A stretch of DNA of 64,000 bases from contig QZKP01000001.1 in the NCBI GenBank assembly GCA_003605055.1, positions 1 through 64,000 of the forward strand, in the 5' to 3' direction. This document shows, piece by piece, positions 9,150 through 19,650 of the stretch. Position 1 is the first letter of the stretch. Each line of letters opens with the position of its first letter. This DNA is from Desulfarculus sp. (GTDB lineage: Bacteria; Desulfobacterota; Desulfarculia; Desulfarculales; Desulfarculaceae). The notes beneath the pieces were generated by a model. That model was given only the letters and a program-made list of their open reading frames with translations, had not been told where the DNA came from and did not search any database. A program made the translations under genes and the position numbers.

Positions 9150-12100
9150 CTAAGCCGCCAGGGATTCGCCCTGCTCCAGGGTCACGGCCAGCAGCTTGCT
9201 CACGCCCCGCTCCTCCATGGTCACGCCGTAGAGCGTCTCCATGATCTCCATGGTGGAGCGGCTGTGGGTGATCATCAGTATCTGCGAGCGCCGGGCCAAT
9301 TGCTTGAGCAGGTCCAGGAAGCGGCCGGTGTTGGCCTCGTCCAGGGACGCGTCCACCTCGTCCAGGATGCAAAAGGGCGCCGGCCGGATGAGGAACAGGG
9401 CGAACAGCACCGCCACCGCGCTCATGGCCTTCTCCCCGCCGGACATGGCGTCCAGGTTCTTGACGTTCTTGCCCGGCAGCTCCACCATCAGGTGCAGGCC
9501 CGCGTCCAGGGGGTCCAGCCCCTCCTCCAGCACCAACTGGGCCCGGCCCCCGCCGAACAGCACCGCGAACACGCCGTCCAGCCGCTTGTTCACCTGCTCC
9601 AGGGTCTCGGTGAAGCGGCTGCGGCTGGTGCGGTTGATCTTGCGGATGGCCTGCTTGAGGTCCTCCAGCGAGGCATCCAGGTCCGCCTTCTGGGCGCTGA
9701 GAAAGCTGTGGCGCTCGGCCAGGGCCGCGTGTTCGCTGATGGCCTCCAGGTTCACCGGCCCCAGTCGTTGCAGGCGCTTGCGCAGGCTCTCCAGCTTCTC
9801 CTTGCTGACCGCGGGGTCAAAGGGGCCGCTGGGCAGGTGGCTGCCATGCACCCCGGCCAGCTCCACCTGGCAGCGCTCCTGCACCTGCTCACAGAGCTGC
9901 TCCCGGCGCAGACCCAGCTCCCGGAGGTTCCAGGTCAGCTCCTGGGAGGCGCCCTCGGCCCGCTTCAGCTCCACGCGGGCCTGCTTGATTTCGCTCTCCA
10001 GGCTCTGGGCCTGGCTTTGGGCCTGGCCCAGCACATCCTGGGCCCGCTTGAGGTCCGCCTCCTGCCGGTCCAACTCCGCGTAGAGCCCGCCCAGGCCCTG
10101 CTGCTGCCCGTCCCGGCGCTGGACCAGGGTGCGCAGGGACTCCTGGGTCTGCTCGATCTCCCGGCCCAGGGCCAGGACCCGGGCCGCGTCCCGGTCCATC
10201 TCCGCGCGCAGGCGCTGGGCCTCGCGCTGGGCCTGGACCGCCTCGCTGGCCAGGGCCGCAGCGCTCAGCTTGACCTCTCCCTCGGTGGCGCGGGCCTGCT
10301 CCAGGGCGGCCCGGGCCTGATTCAGGGCCTGGCGGGCGGACTCCAGGCGCGCCTCCAGGGCCTGGTCGCGGCCCTGTAGCTCCTCTAGCCGTTGCCGCAG
10401 TTGATGCACCTCGGCCGCCACCTGGGCCTGCTGATTGGCCACCTCGCCGACCTCGAACTGCAAGGCCTCCAGGCGGCGGCCGGCGGCCTGGGCCAGCTCC
10501 TGATGGCGCACCAGCTCCCGCTCGGCCTGGGCCAGGTCATGGGCCAGGCGTTGGTGGCCGGCGGCCAGGGAGGCCTGCTCCTGCTCGCTGGCGGCCACCT
10601 CCTGCTGGGCCTGCCCGCGCCGCCCGCCGGCCTGCTCCACCAGGTCTTCGGCCGCGGCCAACTCCTGGCGCAGGCGGGCCAACTCGTTGCGGCCGGCCAG
10701 CACCGAGGCGCCGTCTTCGGCCCGGCCCACGGTGGCCACGCCCGGCCGGTCCAGGCGCTGCCCGCCGAGGCTCACCAGGCTCTGTCCCGGCCGCAGCTCC
10801 CCACCGGCCCGCCAGGCCTCCTCCAGGTCTTCGCACCAGCCCGCGCCGGCCAGCAGGTGGGCCAGGGGCTCGCAGCCGGGCTCGGGCCGGGCCAGCTCCT
10901 CCAGGGGCCGGGCGCCGCTGGGCTCGCTGAGGCCGCGGGCGCTCAGCTCCTCCAGGGCCACCACCCGCAGCCGGCCCAAGCCCTGCTCCCCGGCCCAGGC
11001 GGCCAGGGCCAGGGCCTCCGAGCCGGTGCGGACGATCAGGGCCTGCAAATCCGGACCCAGGGCCGTCTCCACCAACTCCTCGCGGCCCGGCTGCACGCTC
11101 AGCTTCTCGGCCACCACGCCGATGAGCGGCACGGACAGGCTGCCCTCCTGGGCCGCCTGCAGGGCCTGGCGCACCGCAGCCCCGGCCCAGGCCAGGGAGC
11201 CCAGGCTCAGGCCCAGGGCGTCCGCCTGGGCGGCCAGGTCAAAGCGGCGGCGGGACGCCTCCTCCTCCTGGCGGCGGGCCGCGGCCAGGGTCTCTTGCTG
11301 CTGGCGGCGGCGGGCGGCCAGGCCGGCCATCTGGGCCGCGGCCTGCTCCAGGCGGGACCGCAGTTCCTCCACCTTGGCCTGGGCCTGGGCGAGTTGCCCG
11401 GCGGCCTGCCCCTGCTGCTGGGCCAGCTCGGCCCGCTGCCGCTCCACCTGCCCGACCCGGCGCTCCAACTCGGCCCGGCCGCGCTCCAGGTCGCTGAGGC
11501 GGTTGCGGGTCTGGCTGAGCAGGGACATGTGGTCCACCAGGTCGGCCTTGGCCTGGTCCACGGCCTGCTCGGCCGCCGACAGCCCCTCCTGCTGGCCGCT
11601 GACCCGCTGCCCGGCCTGGGTCACGGCCTCTTGGCTCTCCCGGGCGCGGGCCTCGCTCTGGGCCAGCACCCGCTGGGCCCGGTTCAGCTCCTGCTGGCTG
11701 CGGCCCAGGGCGGCCTTGAGCTGCTCCCGCTCCTGCCCCAGGCGTTCGGCCTGGCGCTTAAGGTTCTCGGCCTCCCGCCCCATGAGGATCAGCTCGTTCT
11801 CGGCCTTCTGGATGGCCCCCTGGGCCTCCAGGCGCCGCGACCCGGAGGAGCGTATCTCCTCCTCGGCCTCCAACAGCTCCAGCCGGGCGGTCTCCAGGTC
11901 CGCCTCCAGGGCGCTCATGCGCTGCTGGGCCAGTTCCAGGCCGGCGGCGGCGGCCTCCTCCTCGGCCACGGTCTGATCGATGCGCTGGCTGAGCTGGTCG
12001 TACTCGAAGCTGGCGATGGTCAGGTCCAGCTCGCGGATGCGGTCCCTGAGCTCCTTGTGCCGTTCGGCCTTCTTGGCCTGGCGGCGCAGGCGCTCCATCT

Positions 12101-12710
12101 GGGTGGTGACCTCCAGCAGGATGTCTTCCAGGCGGGAGAGGTTGTCGCGGGTGGCCTGCATCTTGCGCAGGCTGACCTTTTTCTGGTTCTTGTAGCGGGT
12201 GATGCCCGCCGCCTCCTCCACCCACAGGCGGCGCTCGTCGGGCTTGGCCTCGATAAAGGCGGCCACCCGGCCCTGCTCGATAATAGCGTAGGCCCGGTTG
12301 CCCAGGCCGGTGTCCATCAAAAGCTGCTGGATGTCCTTGAGGCGGCAGGACATGCGGTTGATCAGGTACTCGCTGTCGCCGTTGCGGTACAGGCGGCGGG
12401 TGACCATGATCTCCGACAGGCCGGCGTAGGCCGCGGCGCTGACGCTGCCGTCGTTCTCGAAGACCACGCTCACCTCGGCCAGGCCCGAGGCCTTGCGGGT
12501 GTCGGCACCGCCAAAAATCACGTCTTCCATGTTCTGGCCGCGCAACTGCCGGGCCGACTGCTCGCCCAGGACCCAGCGCACCGCGTCCACCACGTTGGAC
12601 TTGCCGCAGCCGTTGGGCCCCACCACCGCGCTGAGCCCCTGGGGGAAGTCCAGCACCGTGCGGTCGGCAAAGGACTTGAAGCCAGCAATATCCAGGCGTC
12701 GGACCTTCAT
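9150..12710 (-). CDS. smc: Chromosome partition protein SMC
   Basis: Chromosome condensation ATPase, acting as a ring-forming dimer with ScpA/ScpB. 1186 residues, the usual length. N-terminal head with GPNGCGKSNVVDAVRW (Walker A) and LRGQNMEDVIFGG; long coiled coil rich in E, Q, R and A; a hinge around residues 520-650 beginning near PLIGVVAEKLSV; a second coiled coil; and the C-terminal head with AMSGGEKAMSAVA (signature) and FCILDEVDASLDEANT (Walker B). The start is ATG 12710. scpA and scpB are not in the window. Confidence 0.97.
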   Translation of the reverse strand: MKVRRLDIAGFKSFADRTVLDFPQGLSAVVGPNGCGKSNVVDAVRWVLGEQSARQLRGQNMEDVIFGGADTRKASGLAEVSVVFENDGSVSAAAYAGLSEIMVTRRLYRNGDSEYLINRMSCRLKDIQQLLMDTGLGNRAYAIIEQGRVAAFIEAKPDERRLWVEEAAGITRYKNQKKVSLRKMQATRDNLSRLEDILLEVTTQMERLRRQAKKAERHKELRDRIRELDLTIASFEYDQLSQRIDQTVAEEEAAAAGLELAQQRMSALEADLETARLELLEAEEEIRSSGSRRLEAQGAIQKAENELILMGREAENLKRQAERLGQEREQLKAALGRSQQELNRAQRVLAQSEARARESQEAVTQAGQRVSGQQEGLSAAEQAVDQAKADLVDHMSLLSQTRNRLSDLERGRAELERRVGQVERQRAELAQQQGQAAGQLAQAQAKVEELRSRLEQAAAQMAGLAARRRQQQETLAAARRQEEEASRRRFDLAAQADALGLSLGSLAWAGAAVRQALQAAQEGSLSVPLIGVVAEKLSVQPGREELVETALGPDLQALIVRTGSEALALAAWAGEQGLGRLRVVALEELSARGLSEPSGARPLEELARPEPGCEPLAHLLAGAGWCEDLEEAWRAGGELRPGQSLVSLGGQRLDRPGVATVGRAEDGASVLAGRNELARLRQELAAAEDLVEQAGGRRGQAQQEVAASEQEQASLAAGHQRLAHDLAQAERELVRHQELAQAAGRRLEALQFEVGEVANQQAQVAAEVHQLRQRLEELQGRDQALEARLESARQALNQARAALEQARATEGEVKLSAAALASEAVQAQREAQRLRAEMDRDAARVLALGREIEQTQESLRTLVQRRDGQQQGLGGLYAELDRQEADLKRAQDVLGQAQSQAQSLESEIKQARVELKRAEGASQELTWNLRELGLRREQLCEQVQERCQVELAGVHGSHLPSGPFDPAVSKEKLESLRKRLQRLGPVNLEAISEHAALAERHSFLSAQKADLDASLEDLKQAIRKINRTSRSRFTETLEQVNKRLDGVFAVLFGGGRAQLVLEEGLDPLDAGLHLMVELPGKNVKNLDAMSGGEKAMSAVAVLFALFLIRPAPFCILDEVDASLDEANTGRFLDLLKQLARRSQILMITHSRSTMEIMETLYGVTMEERGVSKLLAVTLEQGESLAA

Positions 12711-12863
12711 GGGTACCCCGAGCTAGAGTTCACTAATAAGTAGCAAACCCTTGGCGCCAAGTCAACCCGAAACACTACATTCAGTGGTCCCCGCACCCCG
12801 ATACACCAACATATAGGGTAGTATTTGCCGGGCATTTGCCCGGAGAGTGCACCGCGGCGCAGC

Positions 12864-13574
12864 CTAAGGCCGGAGCGACAGCCCGCGCAGGACTAGCAGG
12901 GCGGCCGAGGCAGCGGCCAGGGGCCGGGCCAGGGGGCCCGTTGGCAGCCACACCTCCTGCGGGCTGGTCAGCTGCACCGCGCCCAGGTAGCGCTCCCCCT
13001 GCTGGAACAGGTAACCCGCGGCCGTCTCCTGGTCTGGGCCGAGTTTTCCCTGCACATACAGCGAGTTGCGCAGACCGTCGCTGAGCAGGCCGCTCAGGGC
13101 CCAGCCATTTCCGCCGGAGGACAGGGACAGGCGCCAGGCCAAACCCCGCCCCTCCGGCTGGAGCCGGCAGCCCAGGACCGTGCGCGCCCCGCGGGGAACG
13201 GCTATGGTGGGCACCACCCGCTCGCTGAGGTTGATGTCCTGCAAGGTAGTGGAGCTGCCCAGGGCGCAACGGCAGGCCCAGGGGCCGTGGGCCGGGGTTT
13301 CCAGGCGGAAGGCGAAGACTCGGGAGGGCGAGAAGTTCTTTATGCCCAGAAAGGCCCACTGGCCGGCCCTGGCCGGCCCCGCGGGTATGACCCGCGCCTG
13401 GTAGGAACCAAAGCGGAGGTACTGGCCGCCCTCCCCTGCCCCGGCGCGCTCCACCGTCAGGGCCGGGGCCTGGCCCGCGAGCCCCGGCGGCAGGGCCAGG
13501 CCCGCGGGCTGGCAGGCGGCCAGCAGGCCGGCCAGCCAGACCAAGACCAGCGCGCGAACTAGATAGCGGGGCAT
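12864..13574 (-). CDS. Hypothetical lipoprotein
   Basis: Not recognised as a known family. The N-terminus is a clear type II signal peptide: a short basic start, a hydrophobic stretch and the lipobox LLAAC ending near residue 20, so the mature protein should be membrane-anchored by a lipidated Cys. The rest is rich in beta-prone segments, with two close cysteines (CRC) in the middle. The start is ATG 13574, supported by GGAGGG; a longer frame to 13694 would bury the signal peptide. 236 residues. It lies between glyS and smc without an obvious functional link. Confidence 0.65.
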   Translation of the reverse strand: MPRYLVRALVLVWLAGLLAACQPAGLALPPGLAGQAPALTVERAGAGEGGQYLRFGSYQARVIPAGPARAGQWAFLGIKNFSPSRVFAFRLETPAHGPWACRCALGSSTTLQDINLSERVVPTIAVPRGARTVLGCRLQPEGRGLAWRLSLSSGGNGWALSGLLSDGLRNSLYVQGKLGPDQETAAGYLFQQGERYLGAVQLTSPQEVWLPTGPLARPLAAASAALLVLRGLSLRP

Positions 13575-13637
13575 AGCGCCCTCCACGCGGTGGAGCACGA
13601 AAAGCAGGCACCCTGATTGTGGCACATCCCTGGCGAA

Positions 13638-13672
13638 CAAAAAAAGCCCAGGGGCCGGCTGGGTCCCTGGGC
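13638..13672 (-). terminator. Terminator after glyS
   Basis: Stem GCCCAGGG / CCCTGGGC (13646-13653 and 13665-13672) is followed on the minus strand by a run of seven T. It ends the glyQ-glyS transcript. Confidence 0.8.
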
Positions 13673-13696
13673 GGGGTTGACTACAGACAGACACGC

Positions 13697-15798
13697 CTAG
13701 ACCAGTTGCAGGTACTCGAAGCGGGCGAAGCCGCCGAAAAGCCGGGCCATCTGGTTGAGCAGGGCCAGGCGGTTGCGGCGCACCCCCTCGTCCTCCACCA
13801 TGACCATCACGTCGTCAAAGAAGCGGTCTATGGGGTCCTTGAGGGCCGAGACCCGGCCTAAAAAGGCCGCAAAATCCCCGCGCTCGAAAAGCTCGGCCGC
13901 CTCCTGGGCCAAGCCGGAAAAGGCCTGGTGCAGGGCCTGCTCGGCCGGCTCGCTCATCAGGCTCGGCTCCGGCGGGCCTTGAGGCACCTGGGCCGCCTCC
14001 TTCTTGAGGATGTTCATCACCCGCTTGAGGCCGATGGCCAGGGGCGCGAACTCGGGCGTGTCCTTGACCGCGGCCAGGGCCCGGGCCCGGGCCACGGTGG
14101 CGGTCAGGTCGTCCAGGCCCGCGGCCAGCACCGCGCTGGCCACGTCCGTGGGCACGCCCTGCTCGGCCAGGATGCCGGCCAGGCGGGCGCTGAAGAACTG
14201 CGTCACCTCCTGCCTGACTTCGGACGTTTCGCGCCCCAGCCGCCCGGCCAGGCCTTGCAGGGCCTGGTCCAGCAGGCGCTCCAGAGACAGCGCCAGGCCC
14301 TTCTCGCTGATCAAGCGTATCACCGCGATGGCCGCCCGGCGCAGGCCGTAGGGGTCGGCGGCGCCGGTGGGCACCTCGCCGATGCCGAACAGGCCGCAGA
14401 TGGTGTCCAGGCGGTCGGCCAGGCCCACCAGCACGCCGGTAAGCTCCATGGGCAGGGGCGAGTCCGCCCCGGCCGGCAAATAGTGTCCGGCGATGCCCGC
14501 GGCCACCTCGGCCGGCTCGTTGTCCAGATGGGCGTACTCGCCGCCCACCACGCCCTGCAGGCTGGGGAACTCGCCCACCATGCCCGTTACCAGGTCGCAC
14601 TTGGCCAGGCGGGCGGTGCGCTGCACGGCCGCCACCCGCGCCGGCGGCAGGCCCAGCTCCTGGGCCAGGAACCCGGCCAGGGCCGTGAAGCGCTCCACCT
14701 TGTCCAGGCTGCTGCCCAGCTTGGCGTGATAGGTGACGTCCTTCAGCTTGTCCAGAAAGCTGATCAGCGGCTGCCGGCGGTCCTCCTCGAAGAAGAAGCG
14801 GGCGTCGGCCAGGCGGGCCCGCAGCACCCGCTGGTGGCCCCGGGTGACCACGGCCAGGTTCCGGGGCCGGGTGTTGTTCACGGCGATGAAGTTGGGCAGC
14901 AGGTTGCCGTCCGCGTCTTGCAGGGCGAAGTAGCGCTGGTGCTCGGCCATGGCCGCGATGATCACCGGCCGGGGCACGGCCAGGAACTCGGCGTCAAAGG
15001 AGCCGCAGCAGGCCGTGGCCTGCTCCACCAGGTCCGTGTTCTCCTCGATCAGGGCCTGGCGGGTCTCCTCGGCCAGGCGGCCCTGCACCTGCTGGGCGGC
15101 CGCCGCCACCTGCTGGATGACCAAGTCCCGCCGCTGGTCCCGGTCGGCGATGACCGAGGCCGCGCGCAGCTTGTCCAGGTACTCGCCGGCCCCCTTTATC
15201 TCGATGGCCTGCGGCGCCAGGAAGCGGTGGCCGTAGGTGAGGTTGCCACTCTCTATGCCGGCCAGGGTGAAGGACACCACCTGGCCCTCCAGCAGGGCCA
15301 GCAGCCAGTGGATGGGCCGGGCGAAACGGAATTTCTCGCGCCCCCAGCGCATGGTTTTGGGGAAGTGCAGGGCTTCTACAAAGTAAGGAAGAAGTTCAGC
15401 GAGAACACCCATAGCCGGCCTGCCAGGCACCACCTTGCGGACCGCAACCCGTTGACCTTTTTCCGTATCTACAGTCAGCAGATCGCCAACCCCTACGCCC
15501 TGACTCTTGGCGAAACCTACGGCAGCCTTGGTGGGGTTGCCTTTGGCATCATACGCAGCGCGAACTGGAGGACCGAGCGATTCTTCTTCCCTGTCTCCCT
15601 GCTTATCCTTCAAGCCTTTTACGATCAAGGCCAGGCGGCGGGGAGTCCCATAAACGAATCGTTGCTCATATTGTTCCCGGTCGTGCAAGCCTTGTTTTTC
15701 AAGATGCACTTGGGCCAAGTAACGTAGTTGTTCGATAGCCGGCAGCACGAAGCGGGCCGGCATCTCCTCGCAGCCGATCTCAAAGATTAGCTCGGCCA

Positions 15799-15799
<1 letters not shown>
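13697..15799 (-). CDS. glyS: Glycyl-tRNA synthetase beta subunit
   Basis: Beta subunit of the bacterial alpha2-beta2 glycyl-tRNA synthetase, needed for tRNA recognition and activity. 700 residues, the normal length. The N-terminal ELIFEIGCEEMPARF block and TPRRLALIVKGL are diagnostic; MRWGREKFRFARPIHW and GHRFLAPQAIEI follow, and the C-terminal part contains the anticodon-binding-like helical region ending FDDVMVMVEDEGVRRNRLALL. The start ATG 15799 overlaps the glyQ stop by one base (TGATG), indicating translational coupling; an in-frame extension to 15964 lies inside glyQ and is not used. Confidence 0.97.
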
Positions 15800-16695
<896 letters not shown>

Positions 16696-16810
16696 GCGGG
16701 GATCTCCAGGTTATTAGCAACGATACGGGCCGGTTATCGCGGCGGCTTTCGAGCTAGTCATGCTATCACCGCCAGCTAAGCCTTGCAAGGCCGAGGGGCC
16801 GCTCCACGCA

Positions 16811-16836
16811 AAAGCGCCGGCGTGGCTGCCGGCGCT
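16811..16836 (-). terminator. Terminator after the barrel gene
   Basis: Perfect 9-bp stem AGCGCCGGC / GCCGGCGCT (16813-16821 and 16828-16836). On the minus strand it is followed by TTTTGCG, ending the outer-membrane protein transcript before glyQ. Confidence 0.75.
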
Positions 16837-16861
16837 TGCTTACGGTCAACAGGCCCGCGGG

Positions 16862-17536
16862 TCAGAAGGTCCAGGTTACGCCCACGGCGGCCACGGGGTA
16901 GTATTGCAAAAAGTCCAGCTTGCTCTCCAGGTCCGACTCCTCCTTGCGCAGGGAGTCGCGCAGCCCGGGCACCGAGTCCGGGTTGCTGGCGGTCAGGCTC
17001 ACGTCCGGCGCGCCCCAGAACATCACGCCCAGCTCAAAGGTGAAGAACAGGTTGCCCACCTGGCGGAAGGCGCCGTTGTAGCCGATGCCCAGGTAGGGAG
17101 CCAGCTTGTTGAAGTCGGCCTTAGCGTCCAGGGTGCCCAGTTGCGCGCCGGTGAAGCTGGCCCCGCCGATGTTGAAGGTCTGGTTGGGGTCGGGCGTGAC
17201 CCTGGACTTGATGTCGTGGCTGTTGAAAATCAGCCCGCCGCTGAAGCGGAAGCCGCTGGCGCCGGGGTGCCAGTCCAGAAAGGCTCCCAGGGTGTACAGG
17301 TGCATCTGGAAGTCGTAGGTCAGGTCGCTGACGTCGGCGTTGAAGCTCCAGGAGGGCAGCACGCCCAGGCCCAGGCGGGCGCTGAAGTGCCTGTTGAGAG
17401 GGGCCACGGCCATGGCCTGCAGGCCCAGGGTCCCTATCTGGGCGCCCACCCCTACCTCTGCGGAGGCCGGGGCAGCCAGGCCCCAAAGCAGGCCGGCTAT
17501 CATCACTACCCTAGTCAACCGTGACAACCTGGGCAT
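16862..17536 (-). CDS. Predicted outer-membrane beta-barrel protein
   Basis: A signal peptide with hydrophobic core and an APASA cleavage site near residue 26 is followed by alternating polar/hydrophobic strands rich in Gly and aromatic residues. The chain ends in VTWTF, the terminal Phe expected for BAM-inserted barrels. 224 residues. A charged loop (DSLRKEESDLESKLD) lies before the last strands. The start ATG 17536 has AGGAGG at ideal spacing. Function is unknown; small porin or structural barrel are possible. Confidence 0.65.
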   Translation of the reverse strand: MPRLSRLTRVVMIAGLLWGLAAPASAEVGVGAQIGTLGLQAMAVAPLNRHFSARLGLGVLPSWSFNADVSDLTYDFQMHLYTLGAFLDWHPGASGFRFSGGLIFNSHDIKSRVTPDPNQTFNIGGASFTGAQLGTLDAKADFNKLAPYLGIGYNGAFRQVGNLFFTFELGVMFWGAPDVSLTASNPDSVPGLRDSLRKEESDLESKLDFLQYYPVAAVGVTWTF

Positions 17537-17707
17537 CTCAACCTCCTGCCAGCCGCACCCCCGGCTGTAGAGCAAATAGTGGTCAAGAGCCCAACCCAGA
17601 CACGGTCCCCATGCCCAGGGCCTATGTAATTACCCGATAACCTAATATATTGCGGTGGTGACTGTCAACAGGCGGTGAGTTGTTTTTTTTAAACCCTCCT
17701 GCCGGCG

Positions 17708-17731
17708 AAAAAAACCCCGCCGCAGACGGGG
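17708..17731 (-). terminator. Terminator after the flavodoxin gene
   Basis: Stem CCCCG / CGGGG (17715-17719 and 17727-17731), followed on the minus strand by a run of seven T. Confidence 0.7.
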
Positions 17732-17751
17732 CCTTGCCTTGTGCGCGGGGG

Positions 17752-18186
17752 CTATCCCACCAGGCGGGCGATGTCTTTGCCGTAGGTCTGGGCCATGACC
17801 ACGCCGCCCTCCAGGGCCGCGGATTTAAGGCGCAGGCAATCGCCGCCCATGTTCATCTTGAAGATGTGCTTCATGGTGTCATAGATGCGCTGGGGGGCCT
17901 CGCCGCTCCAGCCGTAGGAGCCGAAGGAGCCGCCGCACTTGCCCTCCAGGCCGGCCTTCTCGGCCAGGAACAGCACCTGCTTCATGCTGGCCATCATCTC
18001 GCCGTGGTAGGTGGCCGATCCCAGCAGATAGGCGTCGTAGCCCTGCAGGTCCTCGGGCTTGGCGATGTCGCCGGCTTTTTTCAAATCCACCTCGGAGCCG
18101 GCCATGCGCAGCCCCTCGGCGATGAATTCGGCGATGCGCTGGGTGTTGTTGGTGCGGCTGGCGTAAACGATAAGCGCCTTGGGCAT
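17752..18186 (-). CDS. Flavodoxin
   Basis: Small FMN-binding electron carrier of the cytoplasm, 144 residues. The phosphate-binding loop SRTNNTQRIAEFI near residue 10, the SATYHGEMMAS segment around residue 58 and the GSYGWSGEAP loop near residue 90 are the three FMN-contact regions. Last gene of a minus-strand set with an FMN-reductase-like flavoprotein and two rubredoxin-type proteins, which together look like an electron-transfer module. Confidence 0.9.
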   Translation of the reverse strand: MPKALIVYASRTNNTQRIAEFIAEGLRMAGSEVDLKKAGDIAKPEDLQGYDAYLLGSATYHGEMMASMKQVLFLAEKAGLEGKCGGSFGSYGWSGEAPQRIYDTMKHIFKMNMGGDCLRLKSAALEGGVVMAQTYGKDIARLVG

Positions 18187-18213
18187 AACTGCACCCTCCT
18201 CTCTGGGCGGCCC

Positions 18214-18798
18214 TCAGGCGGCCGTTTGTGCGATGCGTCGGCCCAACTCACGGGCCTGGTCCATGACATCCGGGCTGCCGGCGGCGGCGCCTTTGGCTTC
18301 CAGGCCCCGGATGAGCAGGCCAGGCTCATAGCTCATGTCCAGGGCGTCGAAGAAGTAGCGGGCGGTCAGCTCCATGCAGTCGAACATGCGCGGGCCCTTG
18401 GTGGCCCCCACCGCGATCAGGTATCCCCGGCCCGCGTCGTGGCGCTTGCGCTCCTCGGGCGTGGTCTTGGCCAGCAGCCGGCCGGACCAGCAGGCCTGGC
18501 TGCGGTCCACCAGGGCCTTGCACTGGGCGGGCAGGCCGTAGAAGAACACCGGCGCCGAGAGCACGATGGCCCGGGCCGACTTGAGCAGGGGGTAGACCTG
18601 CTGCATGTCGTCCTCCACCACGCACTGGCCGGTCTCATCGCAGCCGCCGCACTCCAGGCAGCCGGAGATATTCAGGCGGCGGCAGTAAATTTTTTCCGTC
18701 TGAACGCCGGCCGCGCCGGCCTCGACCAGGACCGCGTCCAGCAACAGATCGCTGTTGCCCCCCTGGCGGGGGCTGCCGTAGATTCCCAGAACCATCAT
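18214..18798 (-). CDS. FMN reductase / iron-sulfur-flavoprotein-like protein
   Basis: Flavodoxin-fold redox protein of the NADPH-dependent FMN reductase family, 194 residues. N-terminal GIYGSPRQGGNSDLLLDA binds FMN phosphate. A compact cysteine cluster (CLECGGC then C after five residues, about residues 47-58) resembles the [4Fe-4S] site of iron-sulfur flavoproteins; SAPVFFYGLPAQCK is the second FMN segment. The start is the first of two tandem ATG codons at 18798; a long upstream extension is the antisense of the neighbouring small gene. It follows that gene by 11 bases. Confidence 0.8.
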   Translation of the reverse strand: MMVLGIYGSPRQGGNSDLLLDAVLVEAGAAGVQTEKIYCRRLNISGCLECGGCDETGQCVVEDDMQQVYPLLKSARAIVLSAPVFFYGLPAQCKALVDRSQACWSGRLLAKTTPEERKRHDAGRGYLIAVGATKGPRMFDCMELTARYFFDALDMSYEPGLLIRGLEAKGAAAGSPDVMDQARELGRRIAQTAA

Positions 18799-18809
18799 GT
18801 GCCGGCGGC

Positions 18810-18980
18810 CTAGACCAGTCGGTCGTCGGTGCCGGGTCCGGCGCAGTCCGGGGTGTAGCAGGACACGTCCACGAACTCGCACCTCTCGTGGCAGGCGGGG
18901 CACTCGTCGGCCGGCTGGGCAGCGGTGTAGGTGTAACCGCACTTGACGCACTTCCAGGTAATTTGGGGCAACTGGGTCAT
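18810..18980 (-). CDS. Small rubredoxin-like zinc/iron protein, 56 residues
   Basis: Found by translating the minus strand directly. The peptide starts MTQLPQITWKC and has seven cysteines: C11 and C14 (CVKC), C27 and C30 (CPAC), C34, C41 and C46. The first four form a rubredoxin-type CX2C...CX2C knuckle with a short insert; the three extra cysteines in the C-terminal CYTPDC region are unusual for rubredoxin. Start ATG 18980 has GGGAGAGA upstream, and TAG ends at 18810. Position between a rubredoxin and a flavoprotein supports an electron-transfer or metal-binding role. Confidence 0.75.
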   Translation of the reverse strand: MTQLPQITWKCVKCGYTYTAAQPADECPACHERCEFVDVSCYTPDCAGPGTDDRLV

Positions 18981-19074
18981 TTATCTCTCCCTGTGAATGA
19001 TGAGCCGGACCTGGGTTGACCGCGGCCCCGCGGCCAGGCCTGGTTTTATTATAGAGTAGGCGGCGCGGCCCTGG

Positions 19075-19284
19075 CTATGCGCCCCGCTCGCGCGTGGAGC
19101 CAGGGCCGGCCAGAGGGCGGAACATCTTCTTGGTGGCGCCGCAGACCGGGCATTTGTAATCCGCGGGCATATCCGCCCAGCAGGTGCCCTTGGCCACTTT
19201 GCCCTTTTTGCATCCCCGGTCCGGGTTATAGATGTAGCCGCAGTTGTTGGTCTGACATTGGTACATCTCTTGTGGGTTGGCCAC
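19075..19284 (-). CDS. Rubredoxin with CX4C first knuckle
   Basis: Small Fe(Cys)4 electron carrier, 69 residues. Second knuckle CPVC at 45-48 and the GYIYNPDRG / ADMPADYKCPVCG pattern are rubredoxin. The first knuckle reads C10-QTNN-C15, that is CX4C instead of CX2C, a variant known from the second rubredoxin of Desulfovibrio desulfuricans. Two extra cysteines occur at 25 and 35. Start GTG 19284 follows AGGAGAGGGG; ATG at 19266 is possible. It heads the minus-strand rubredoxin-flavoprotein-flavodoxin set. Confidence 0.88.
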   Translation of the reverse strand: MANPQEMYQCQTNNCGYIYNPDRGCKKGKVAKGTCWADMPADYKCPVCGATKKMFRPLAGPGSTRERGA

Positions 19285-19650
19285 TTCCCCTCTCCTTATT
19301 TCGGTCTCCGCCGAGTCCCCTGGCCGTCAATTGCTGGCCCATGTATCGCCGATAATCATTCTTGTTTATTATTTTACGTCCCTCTCGCCGGGTGTCAACT
19401 GATCCATTATATCTACTAAATTAACCGGTAATTGGGTGTATTTGTCTGACGCCTCAGCAAGCTATTATATATAGGGCTTTTATATATATGGAACCACAAT
19501 ATAGGTTATATTTATCTATACATATATAAAAATATCATTGAATTTTCCTTTGACTTCAACCACCTCCCCGGCTACTATTTTTCAACCATCATTCTCAGTA
19601 AAACAGTCCCCTATTGAAACATATCTCCCCCAGGCAAGCGGAGGAAAACA
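19285..19650. other. AT-rich divergent intergenic region
   Basis: A 366-base gap between the divergent rubredoxin and selenoprotein genes. It is markedly AT-rich around 19430-19550 (several TATATA tracts) and holds the plus-strand promoter at 19550-19578. No regulator site could be assigned. Confidence 0.6.
19550..19578 (+). promoter_or_regulatory. Predicted sigma-70 promoter of the rhodanese selenoprotein gene
   Basis: TTGACT (19550-19555), a 17-base spacer and TACTAT (19573-19578), giving a start near 19585 and a leader of about 65 bases before the GTG at 19651. Confidence 0.65.

Noticed and set aside
10392-12743. 783-codon plus-strand frame over smc
   Set aside because: Leu/Gly/Gln-rich antisense of the SMC coiled coil.
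13928-15727. 599-codon plus-strand frame over glyS
   Set aside because: Antisense shadow; glyS is unambiguous.
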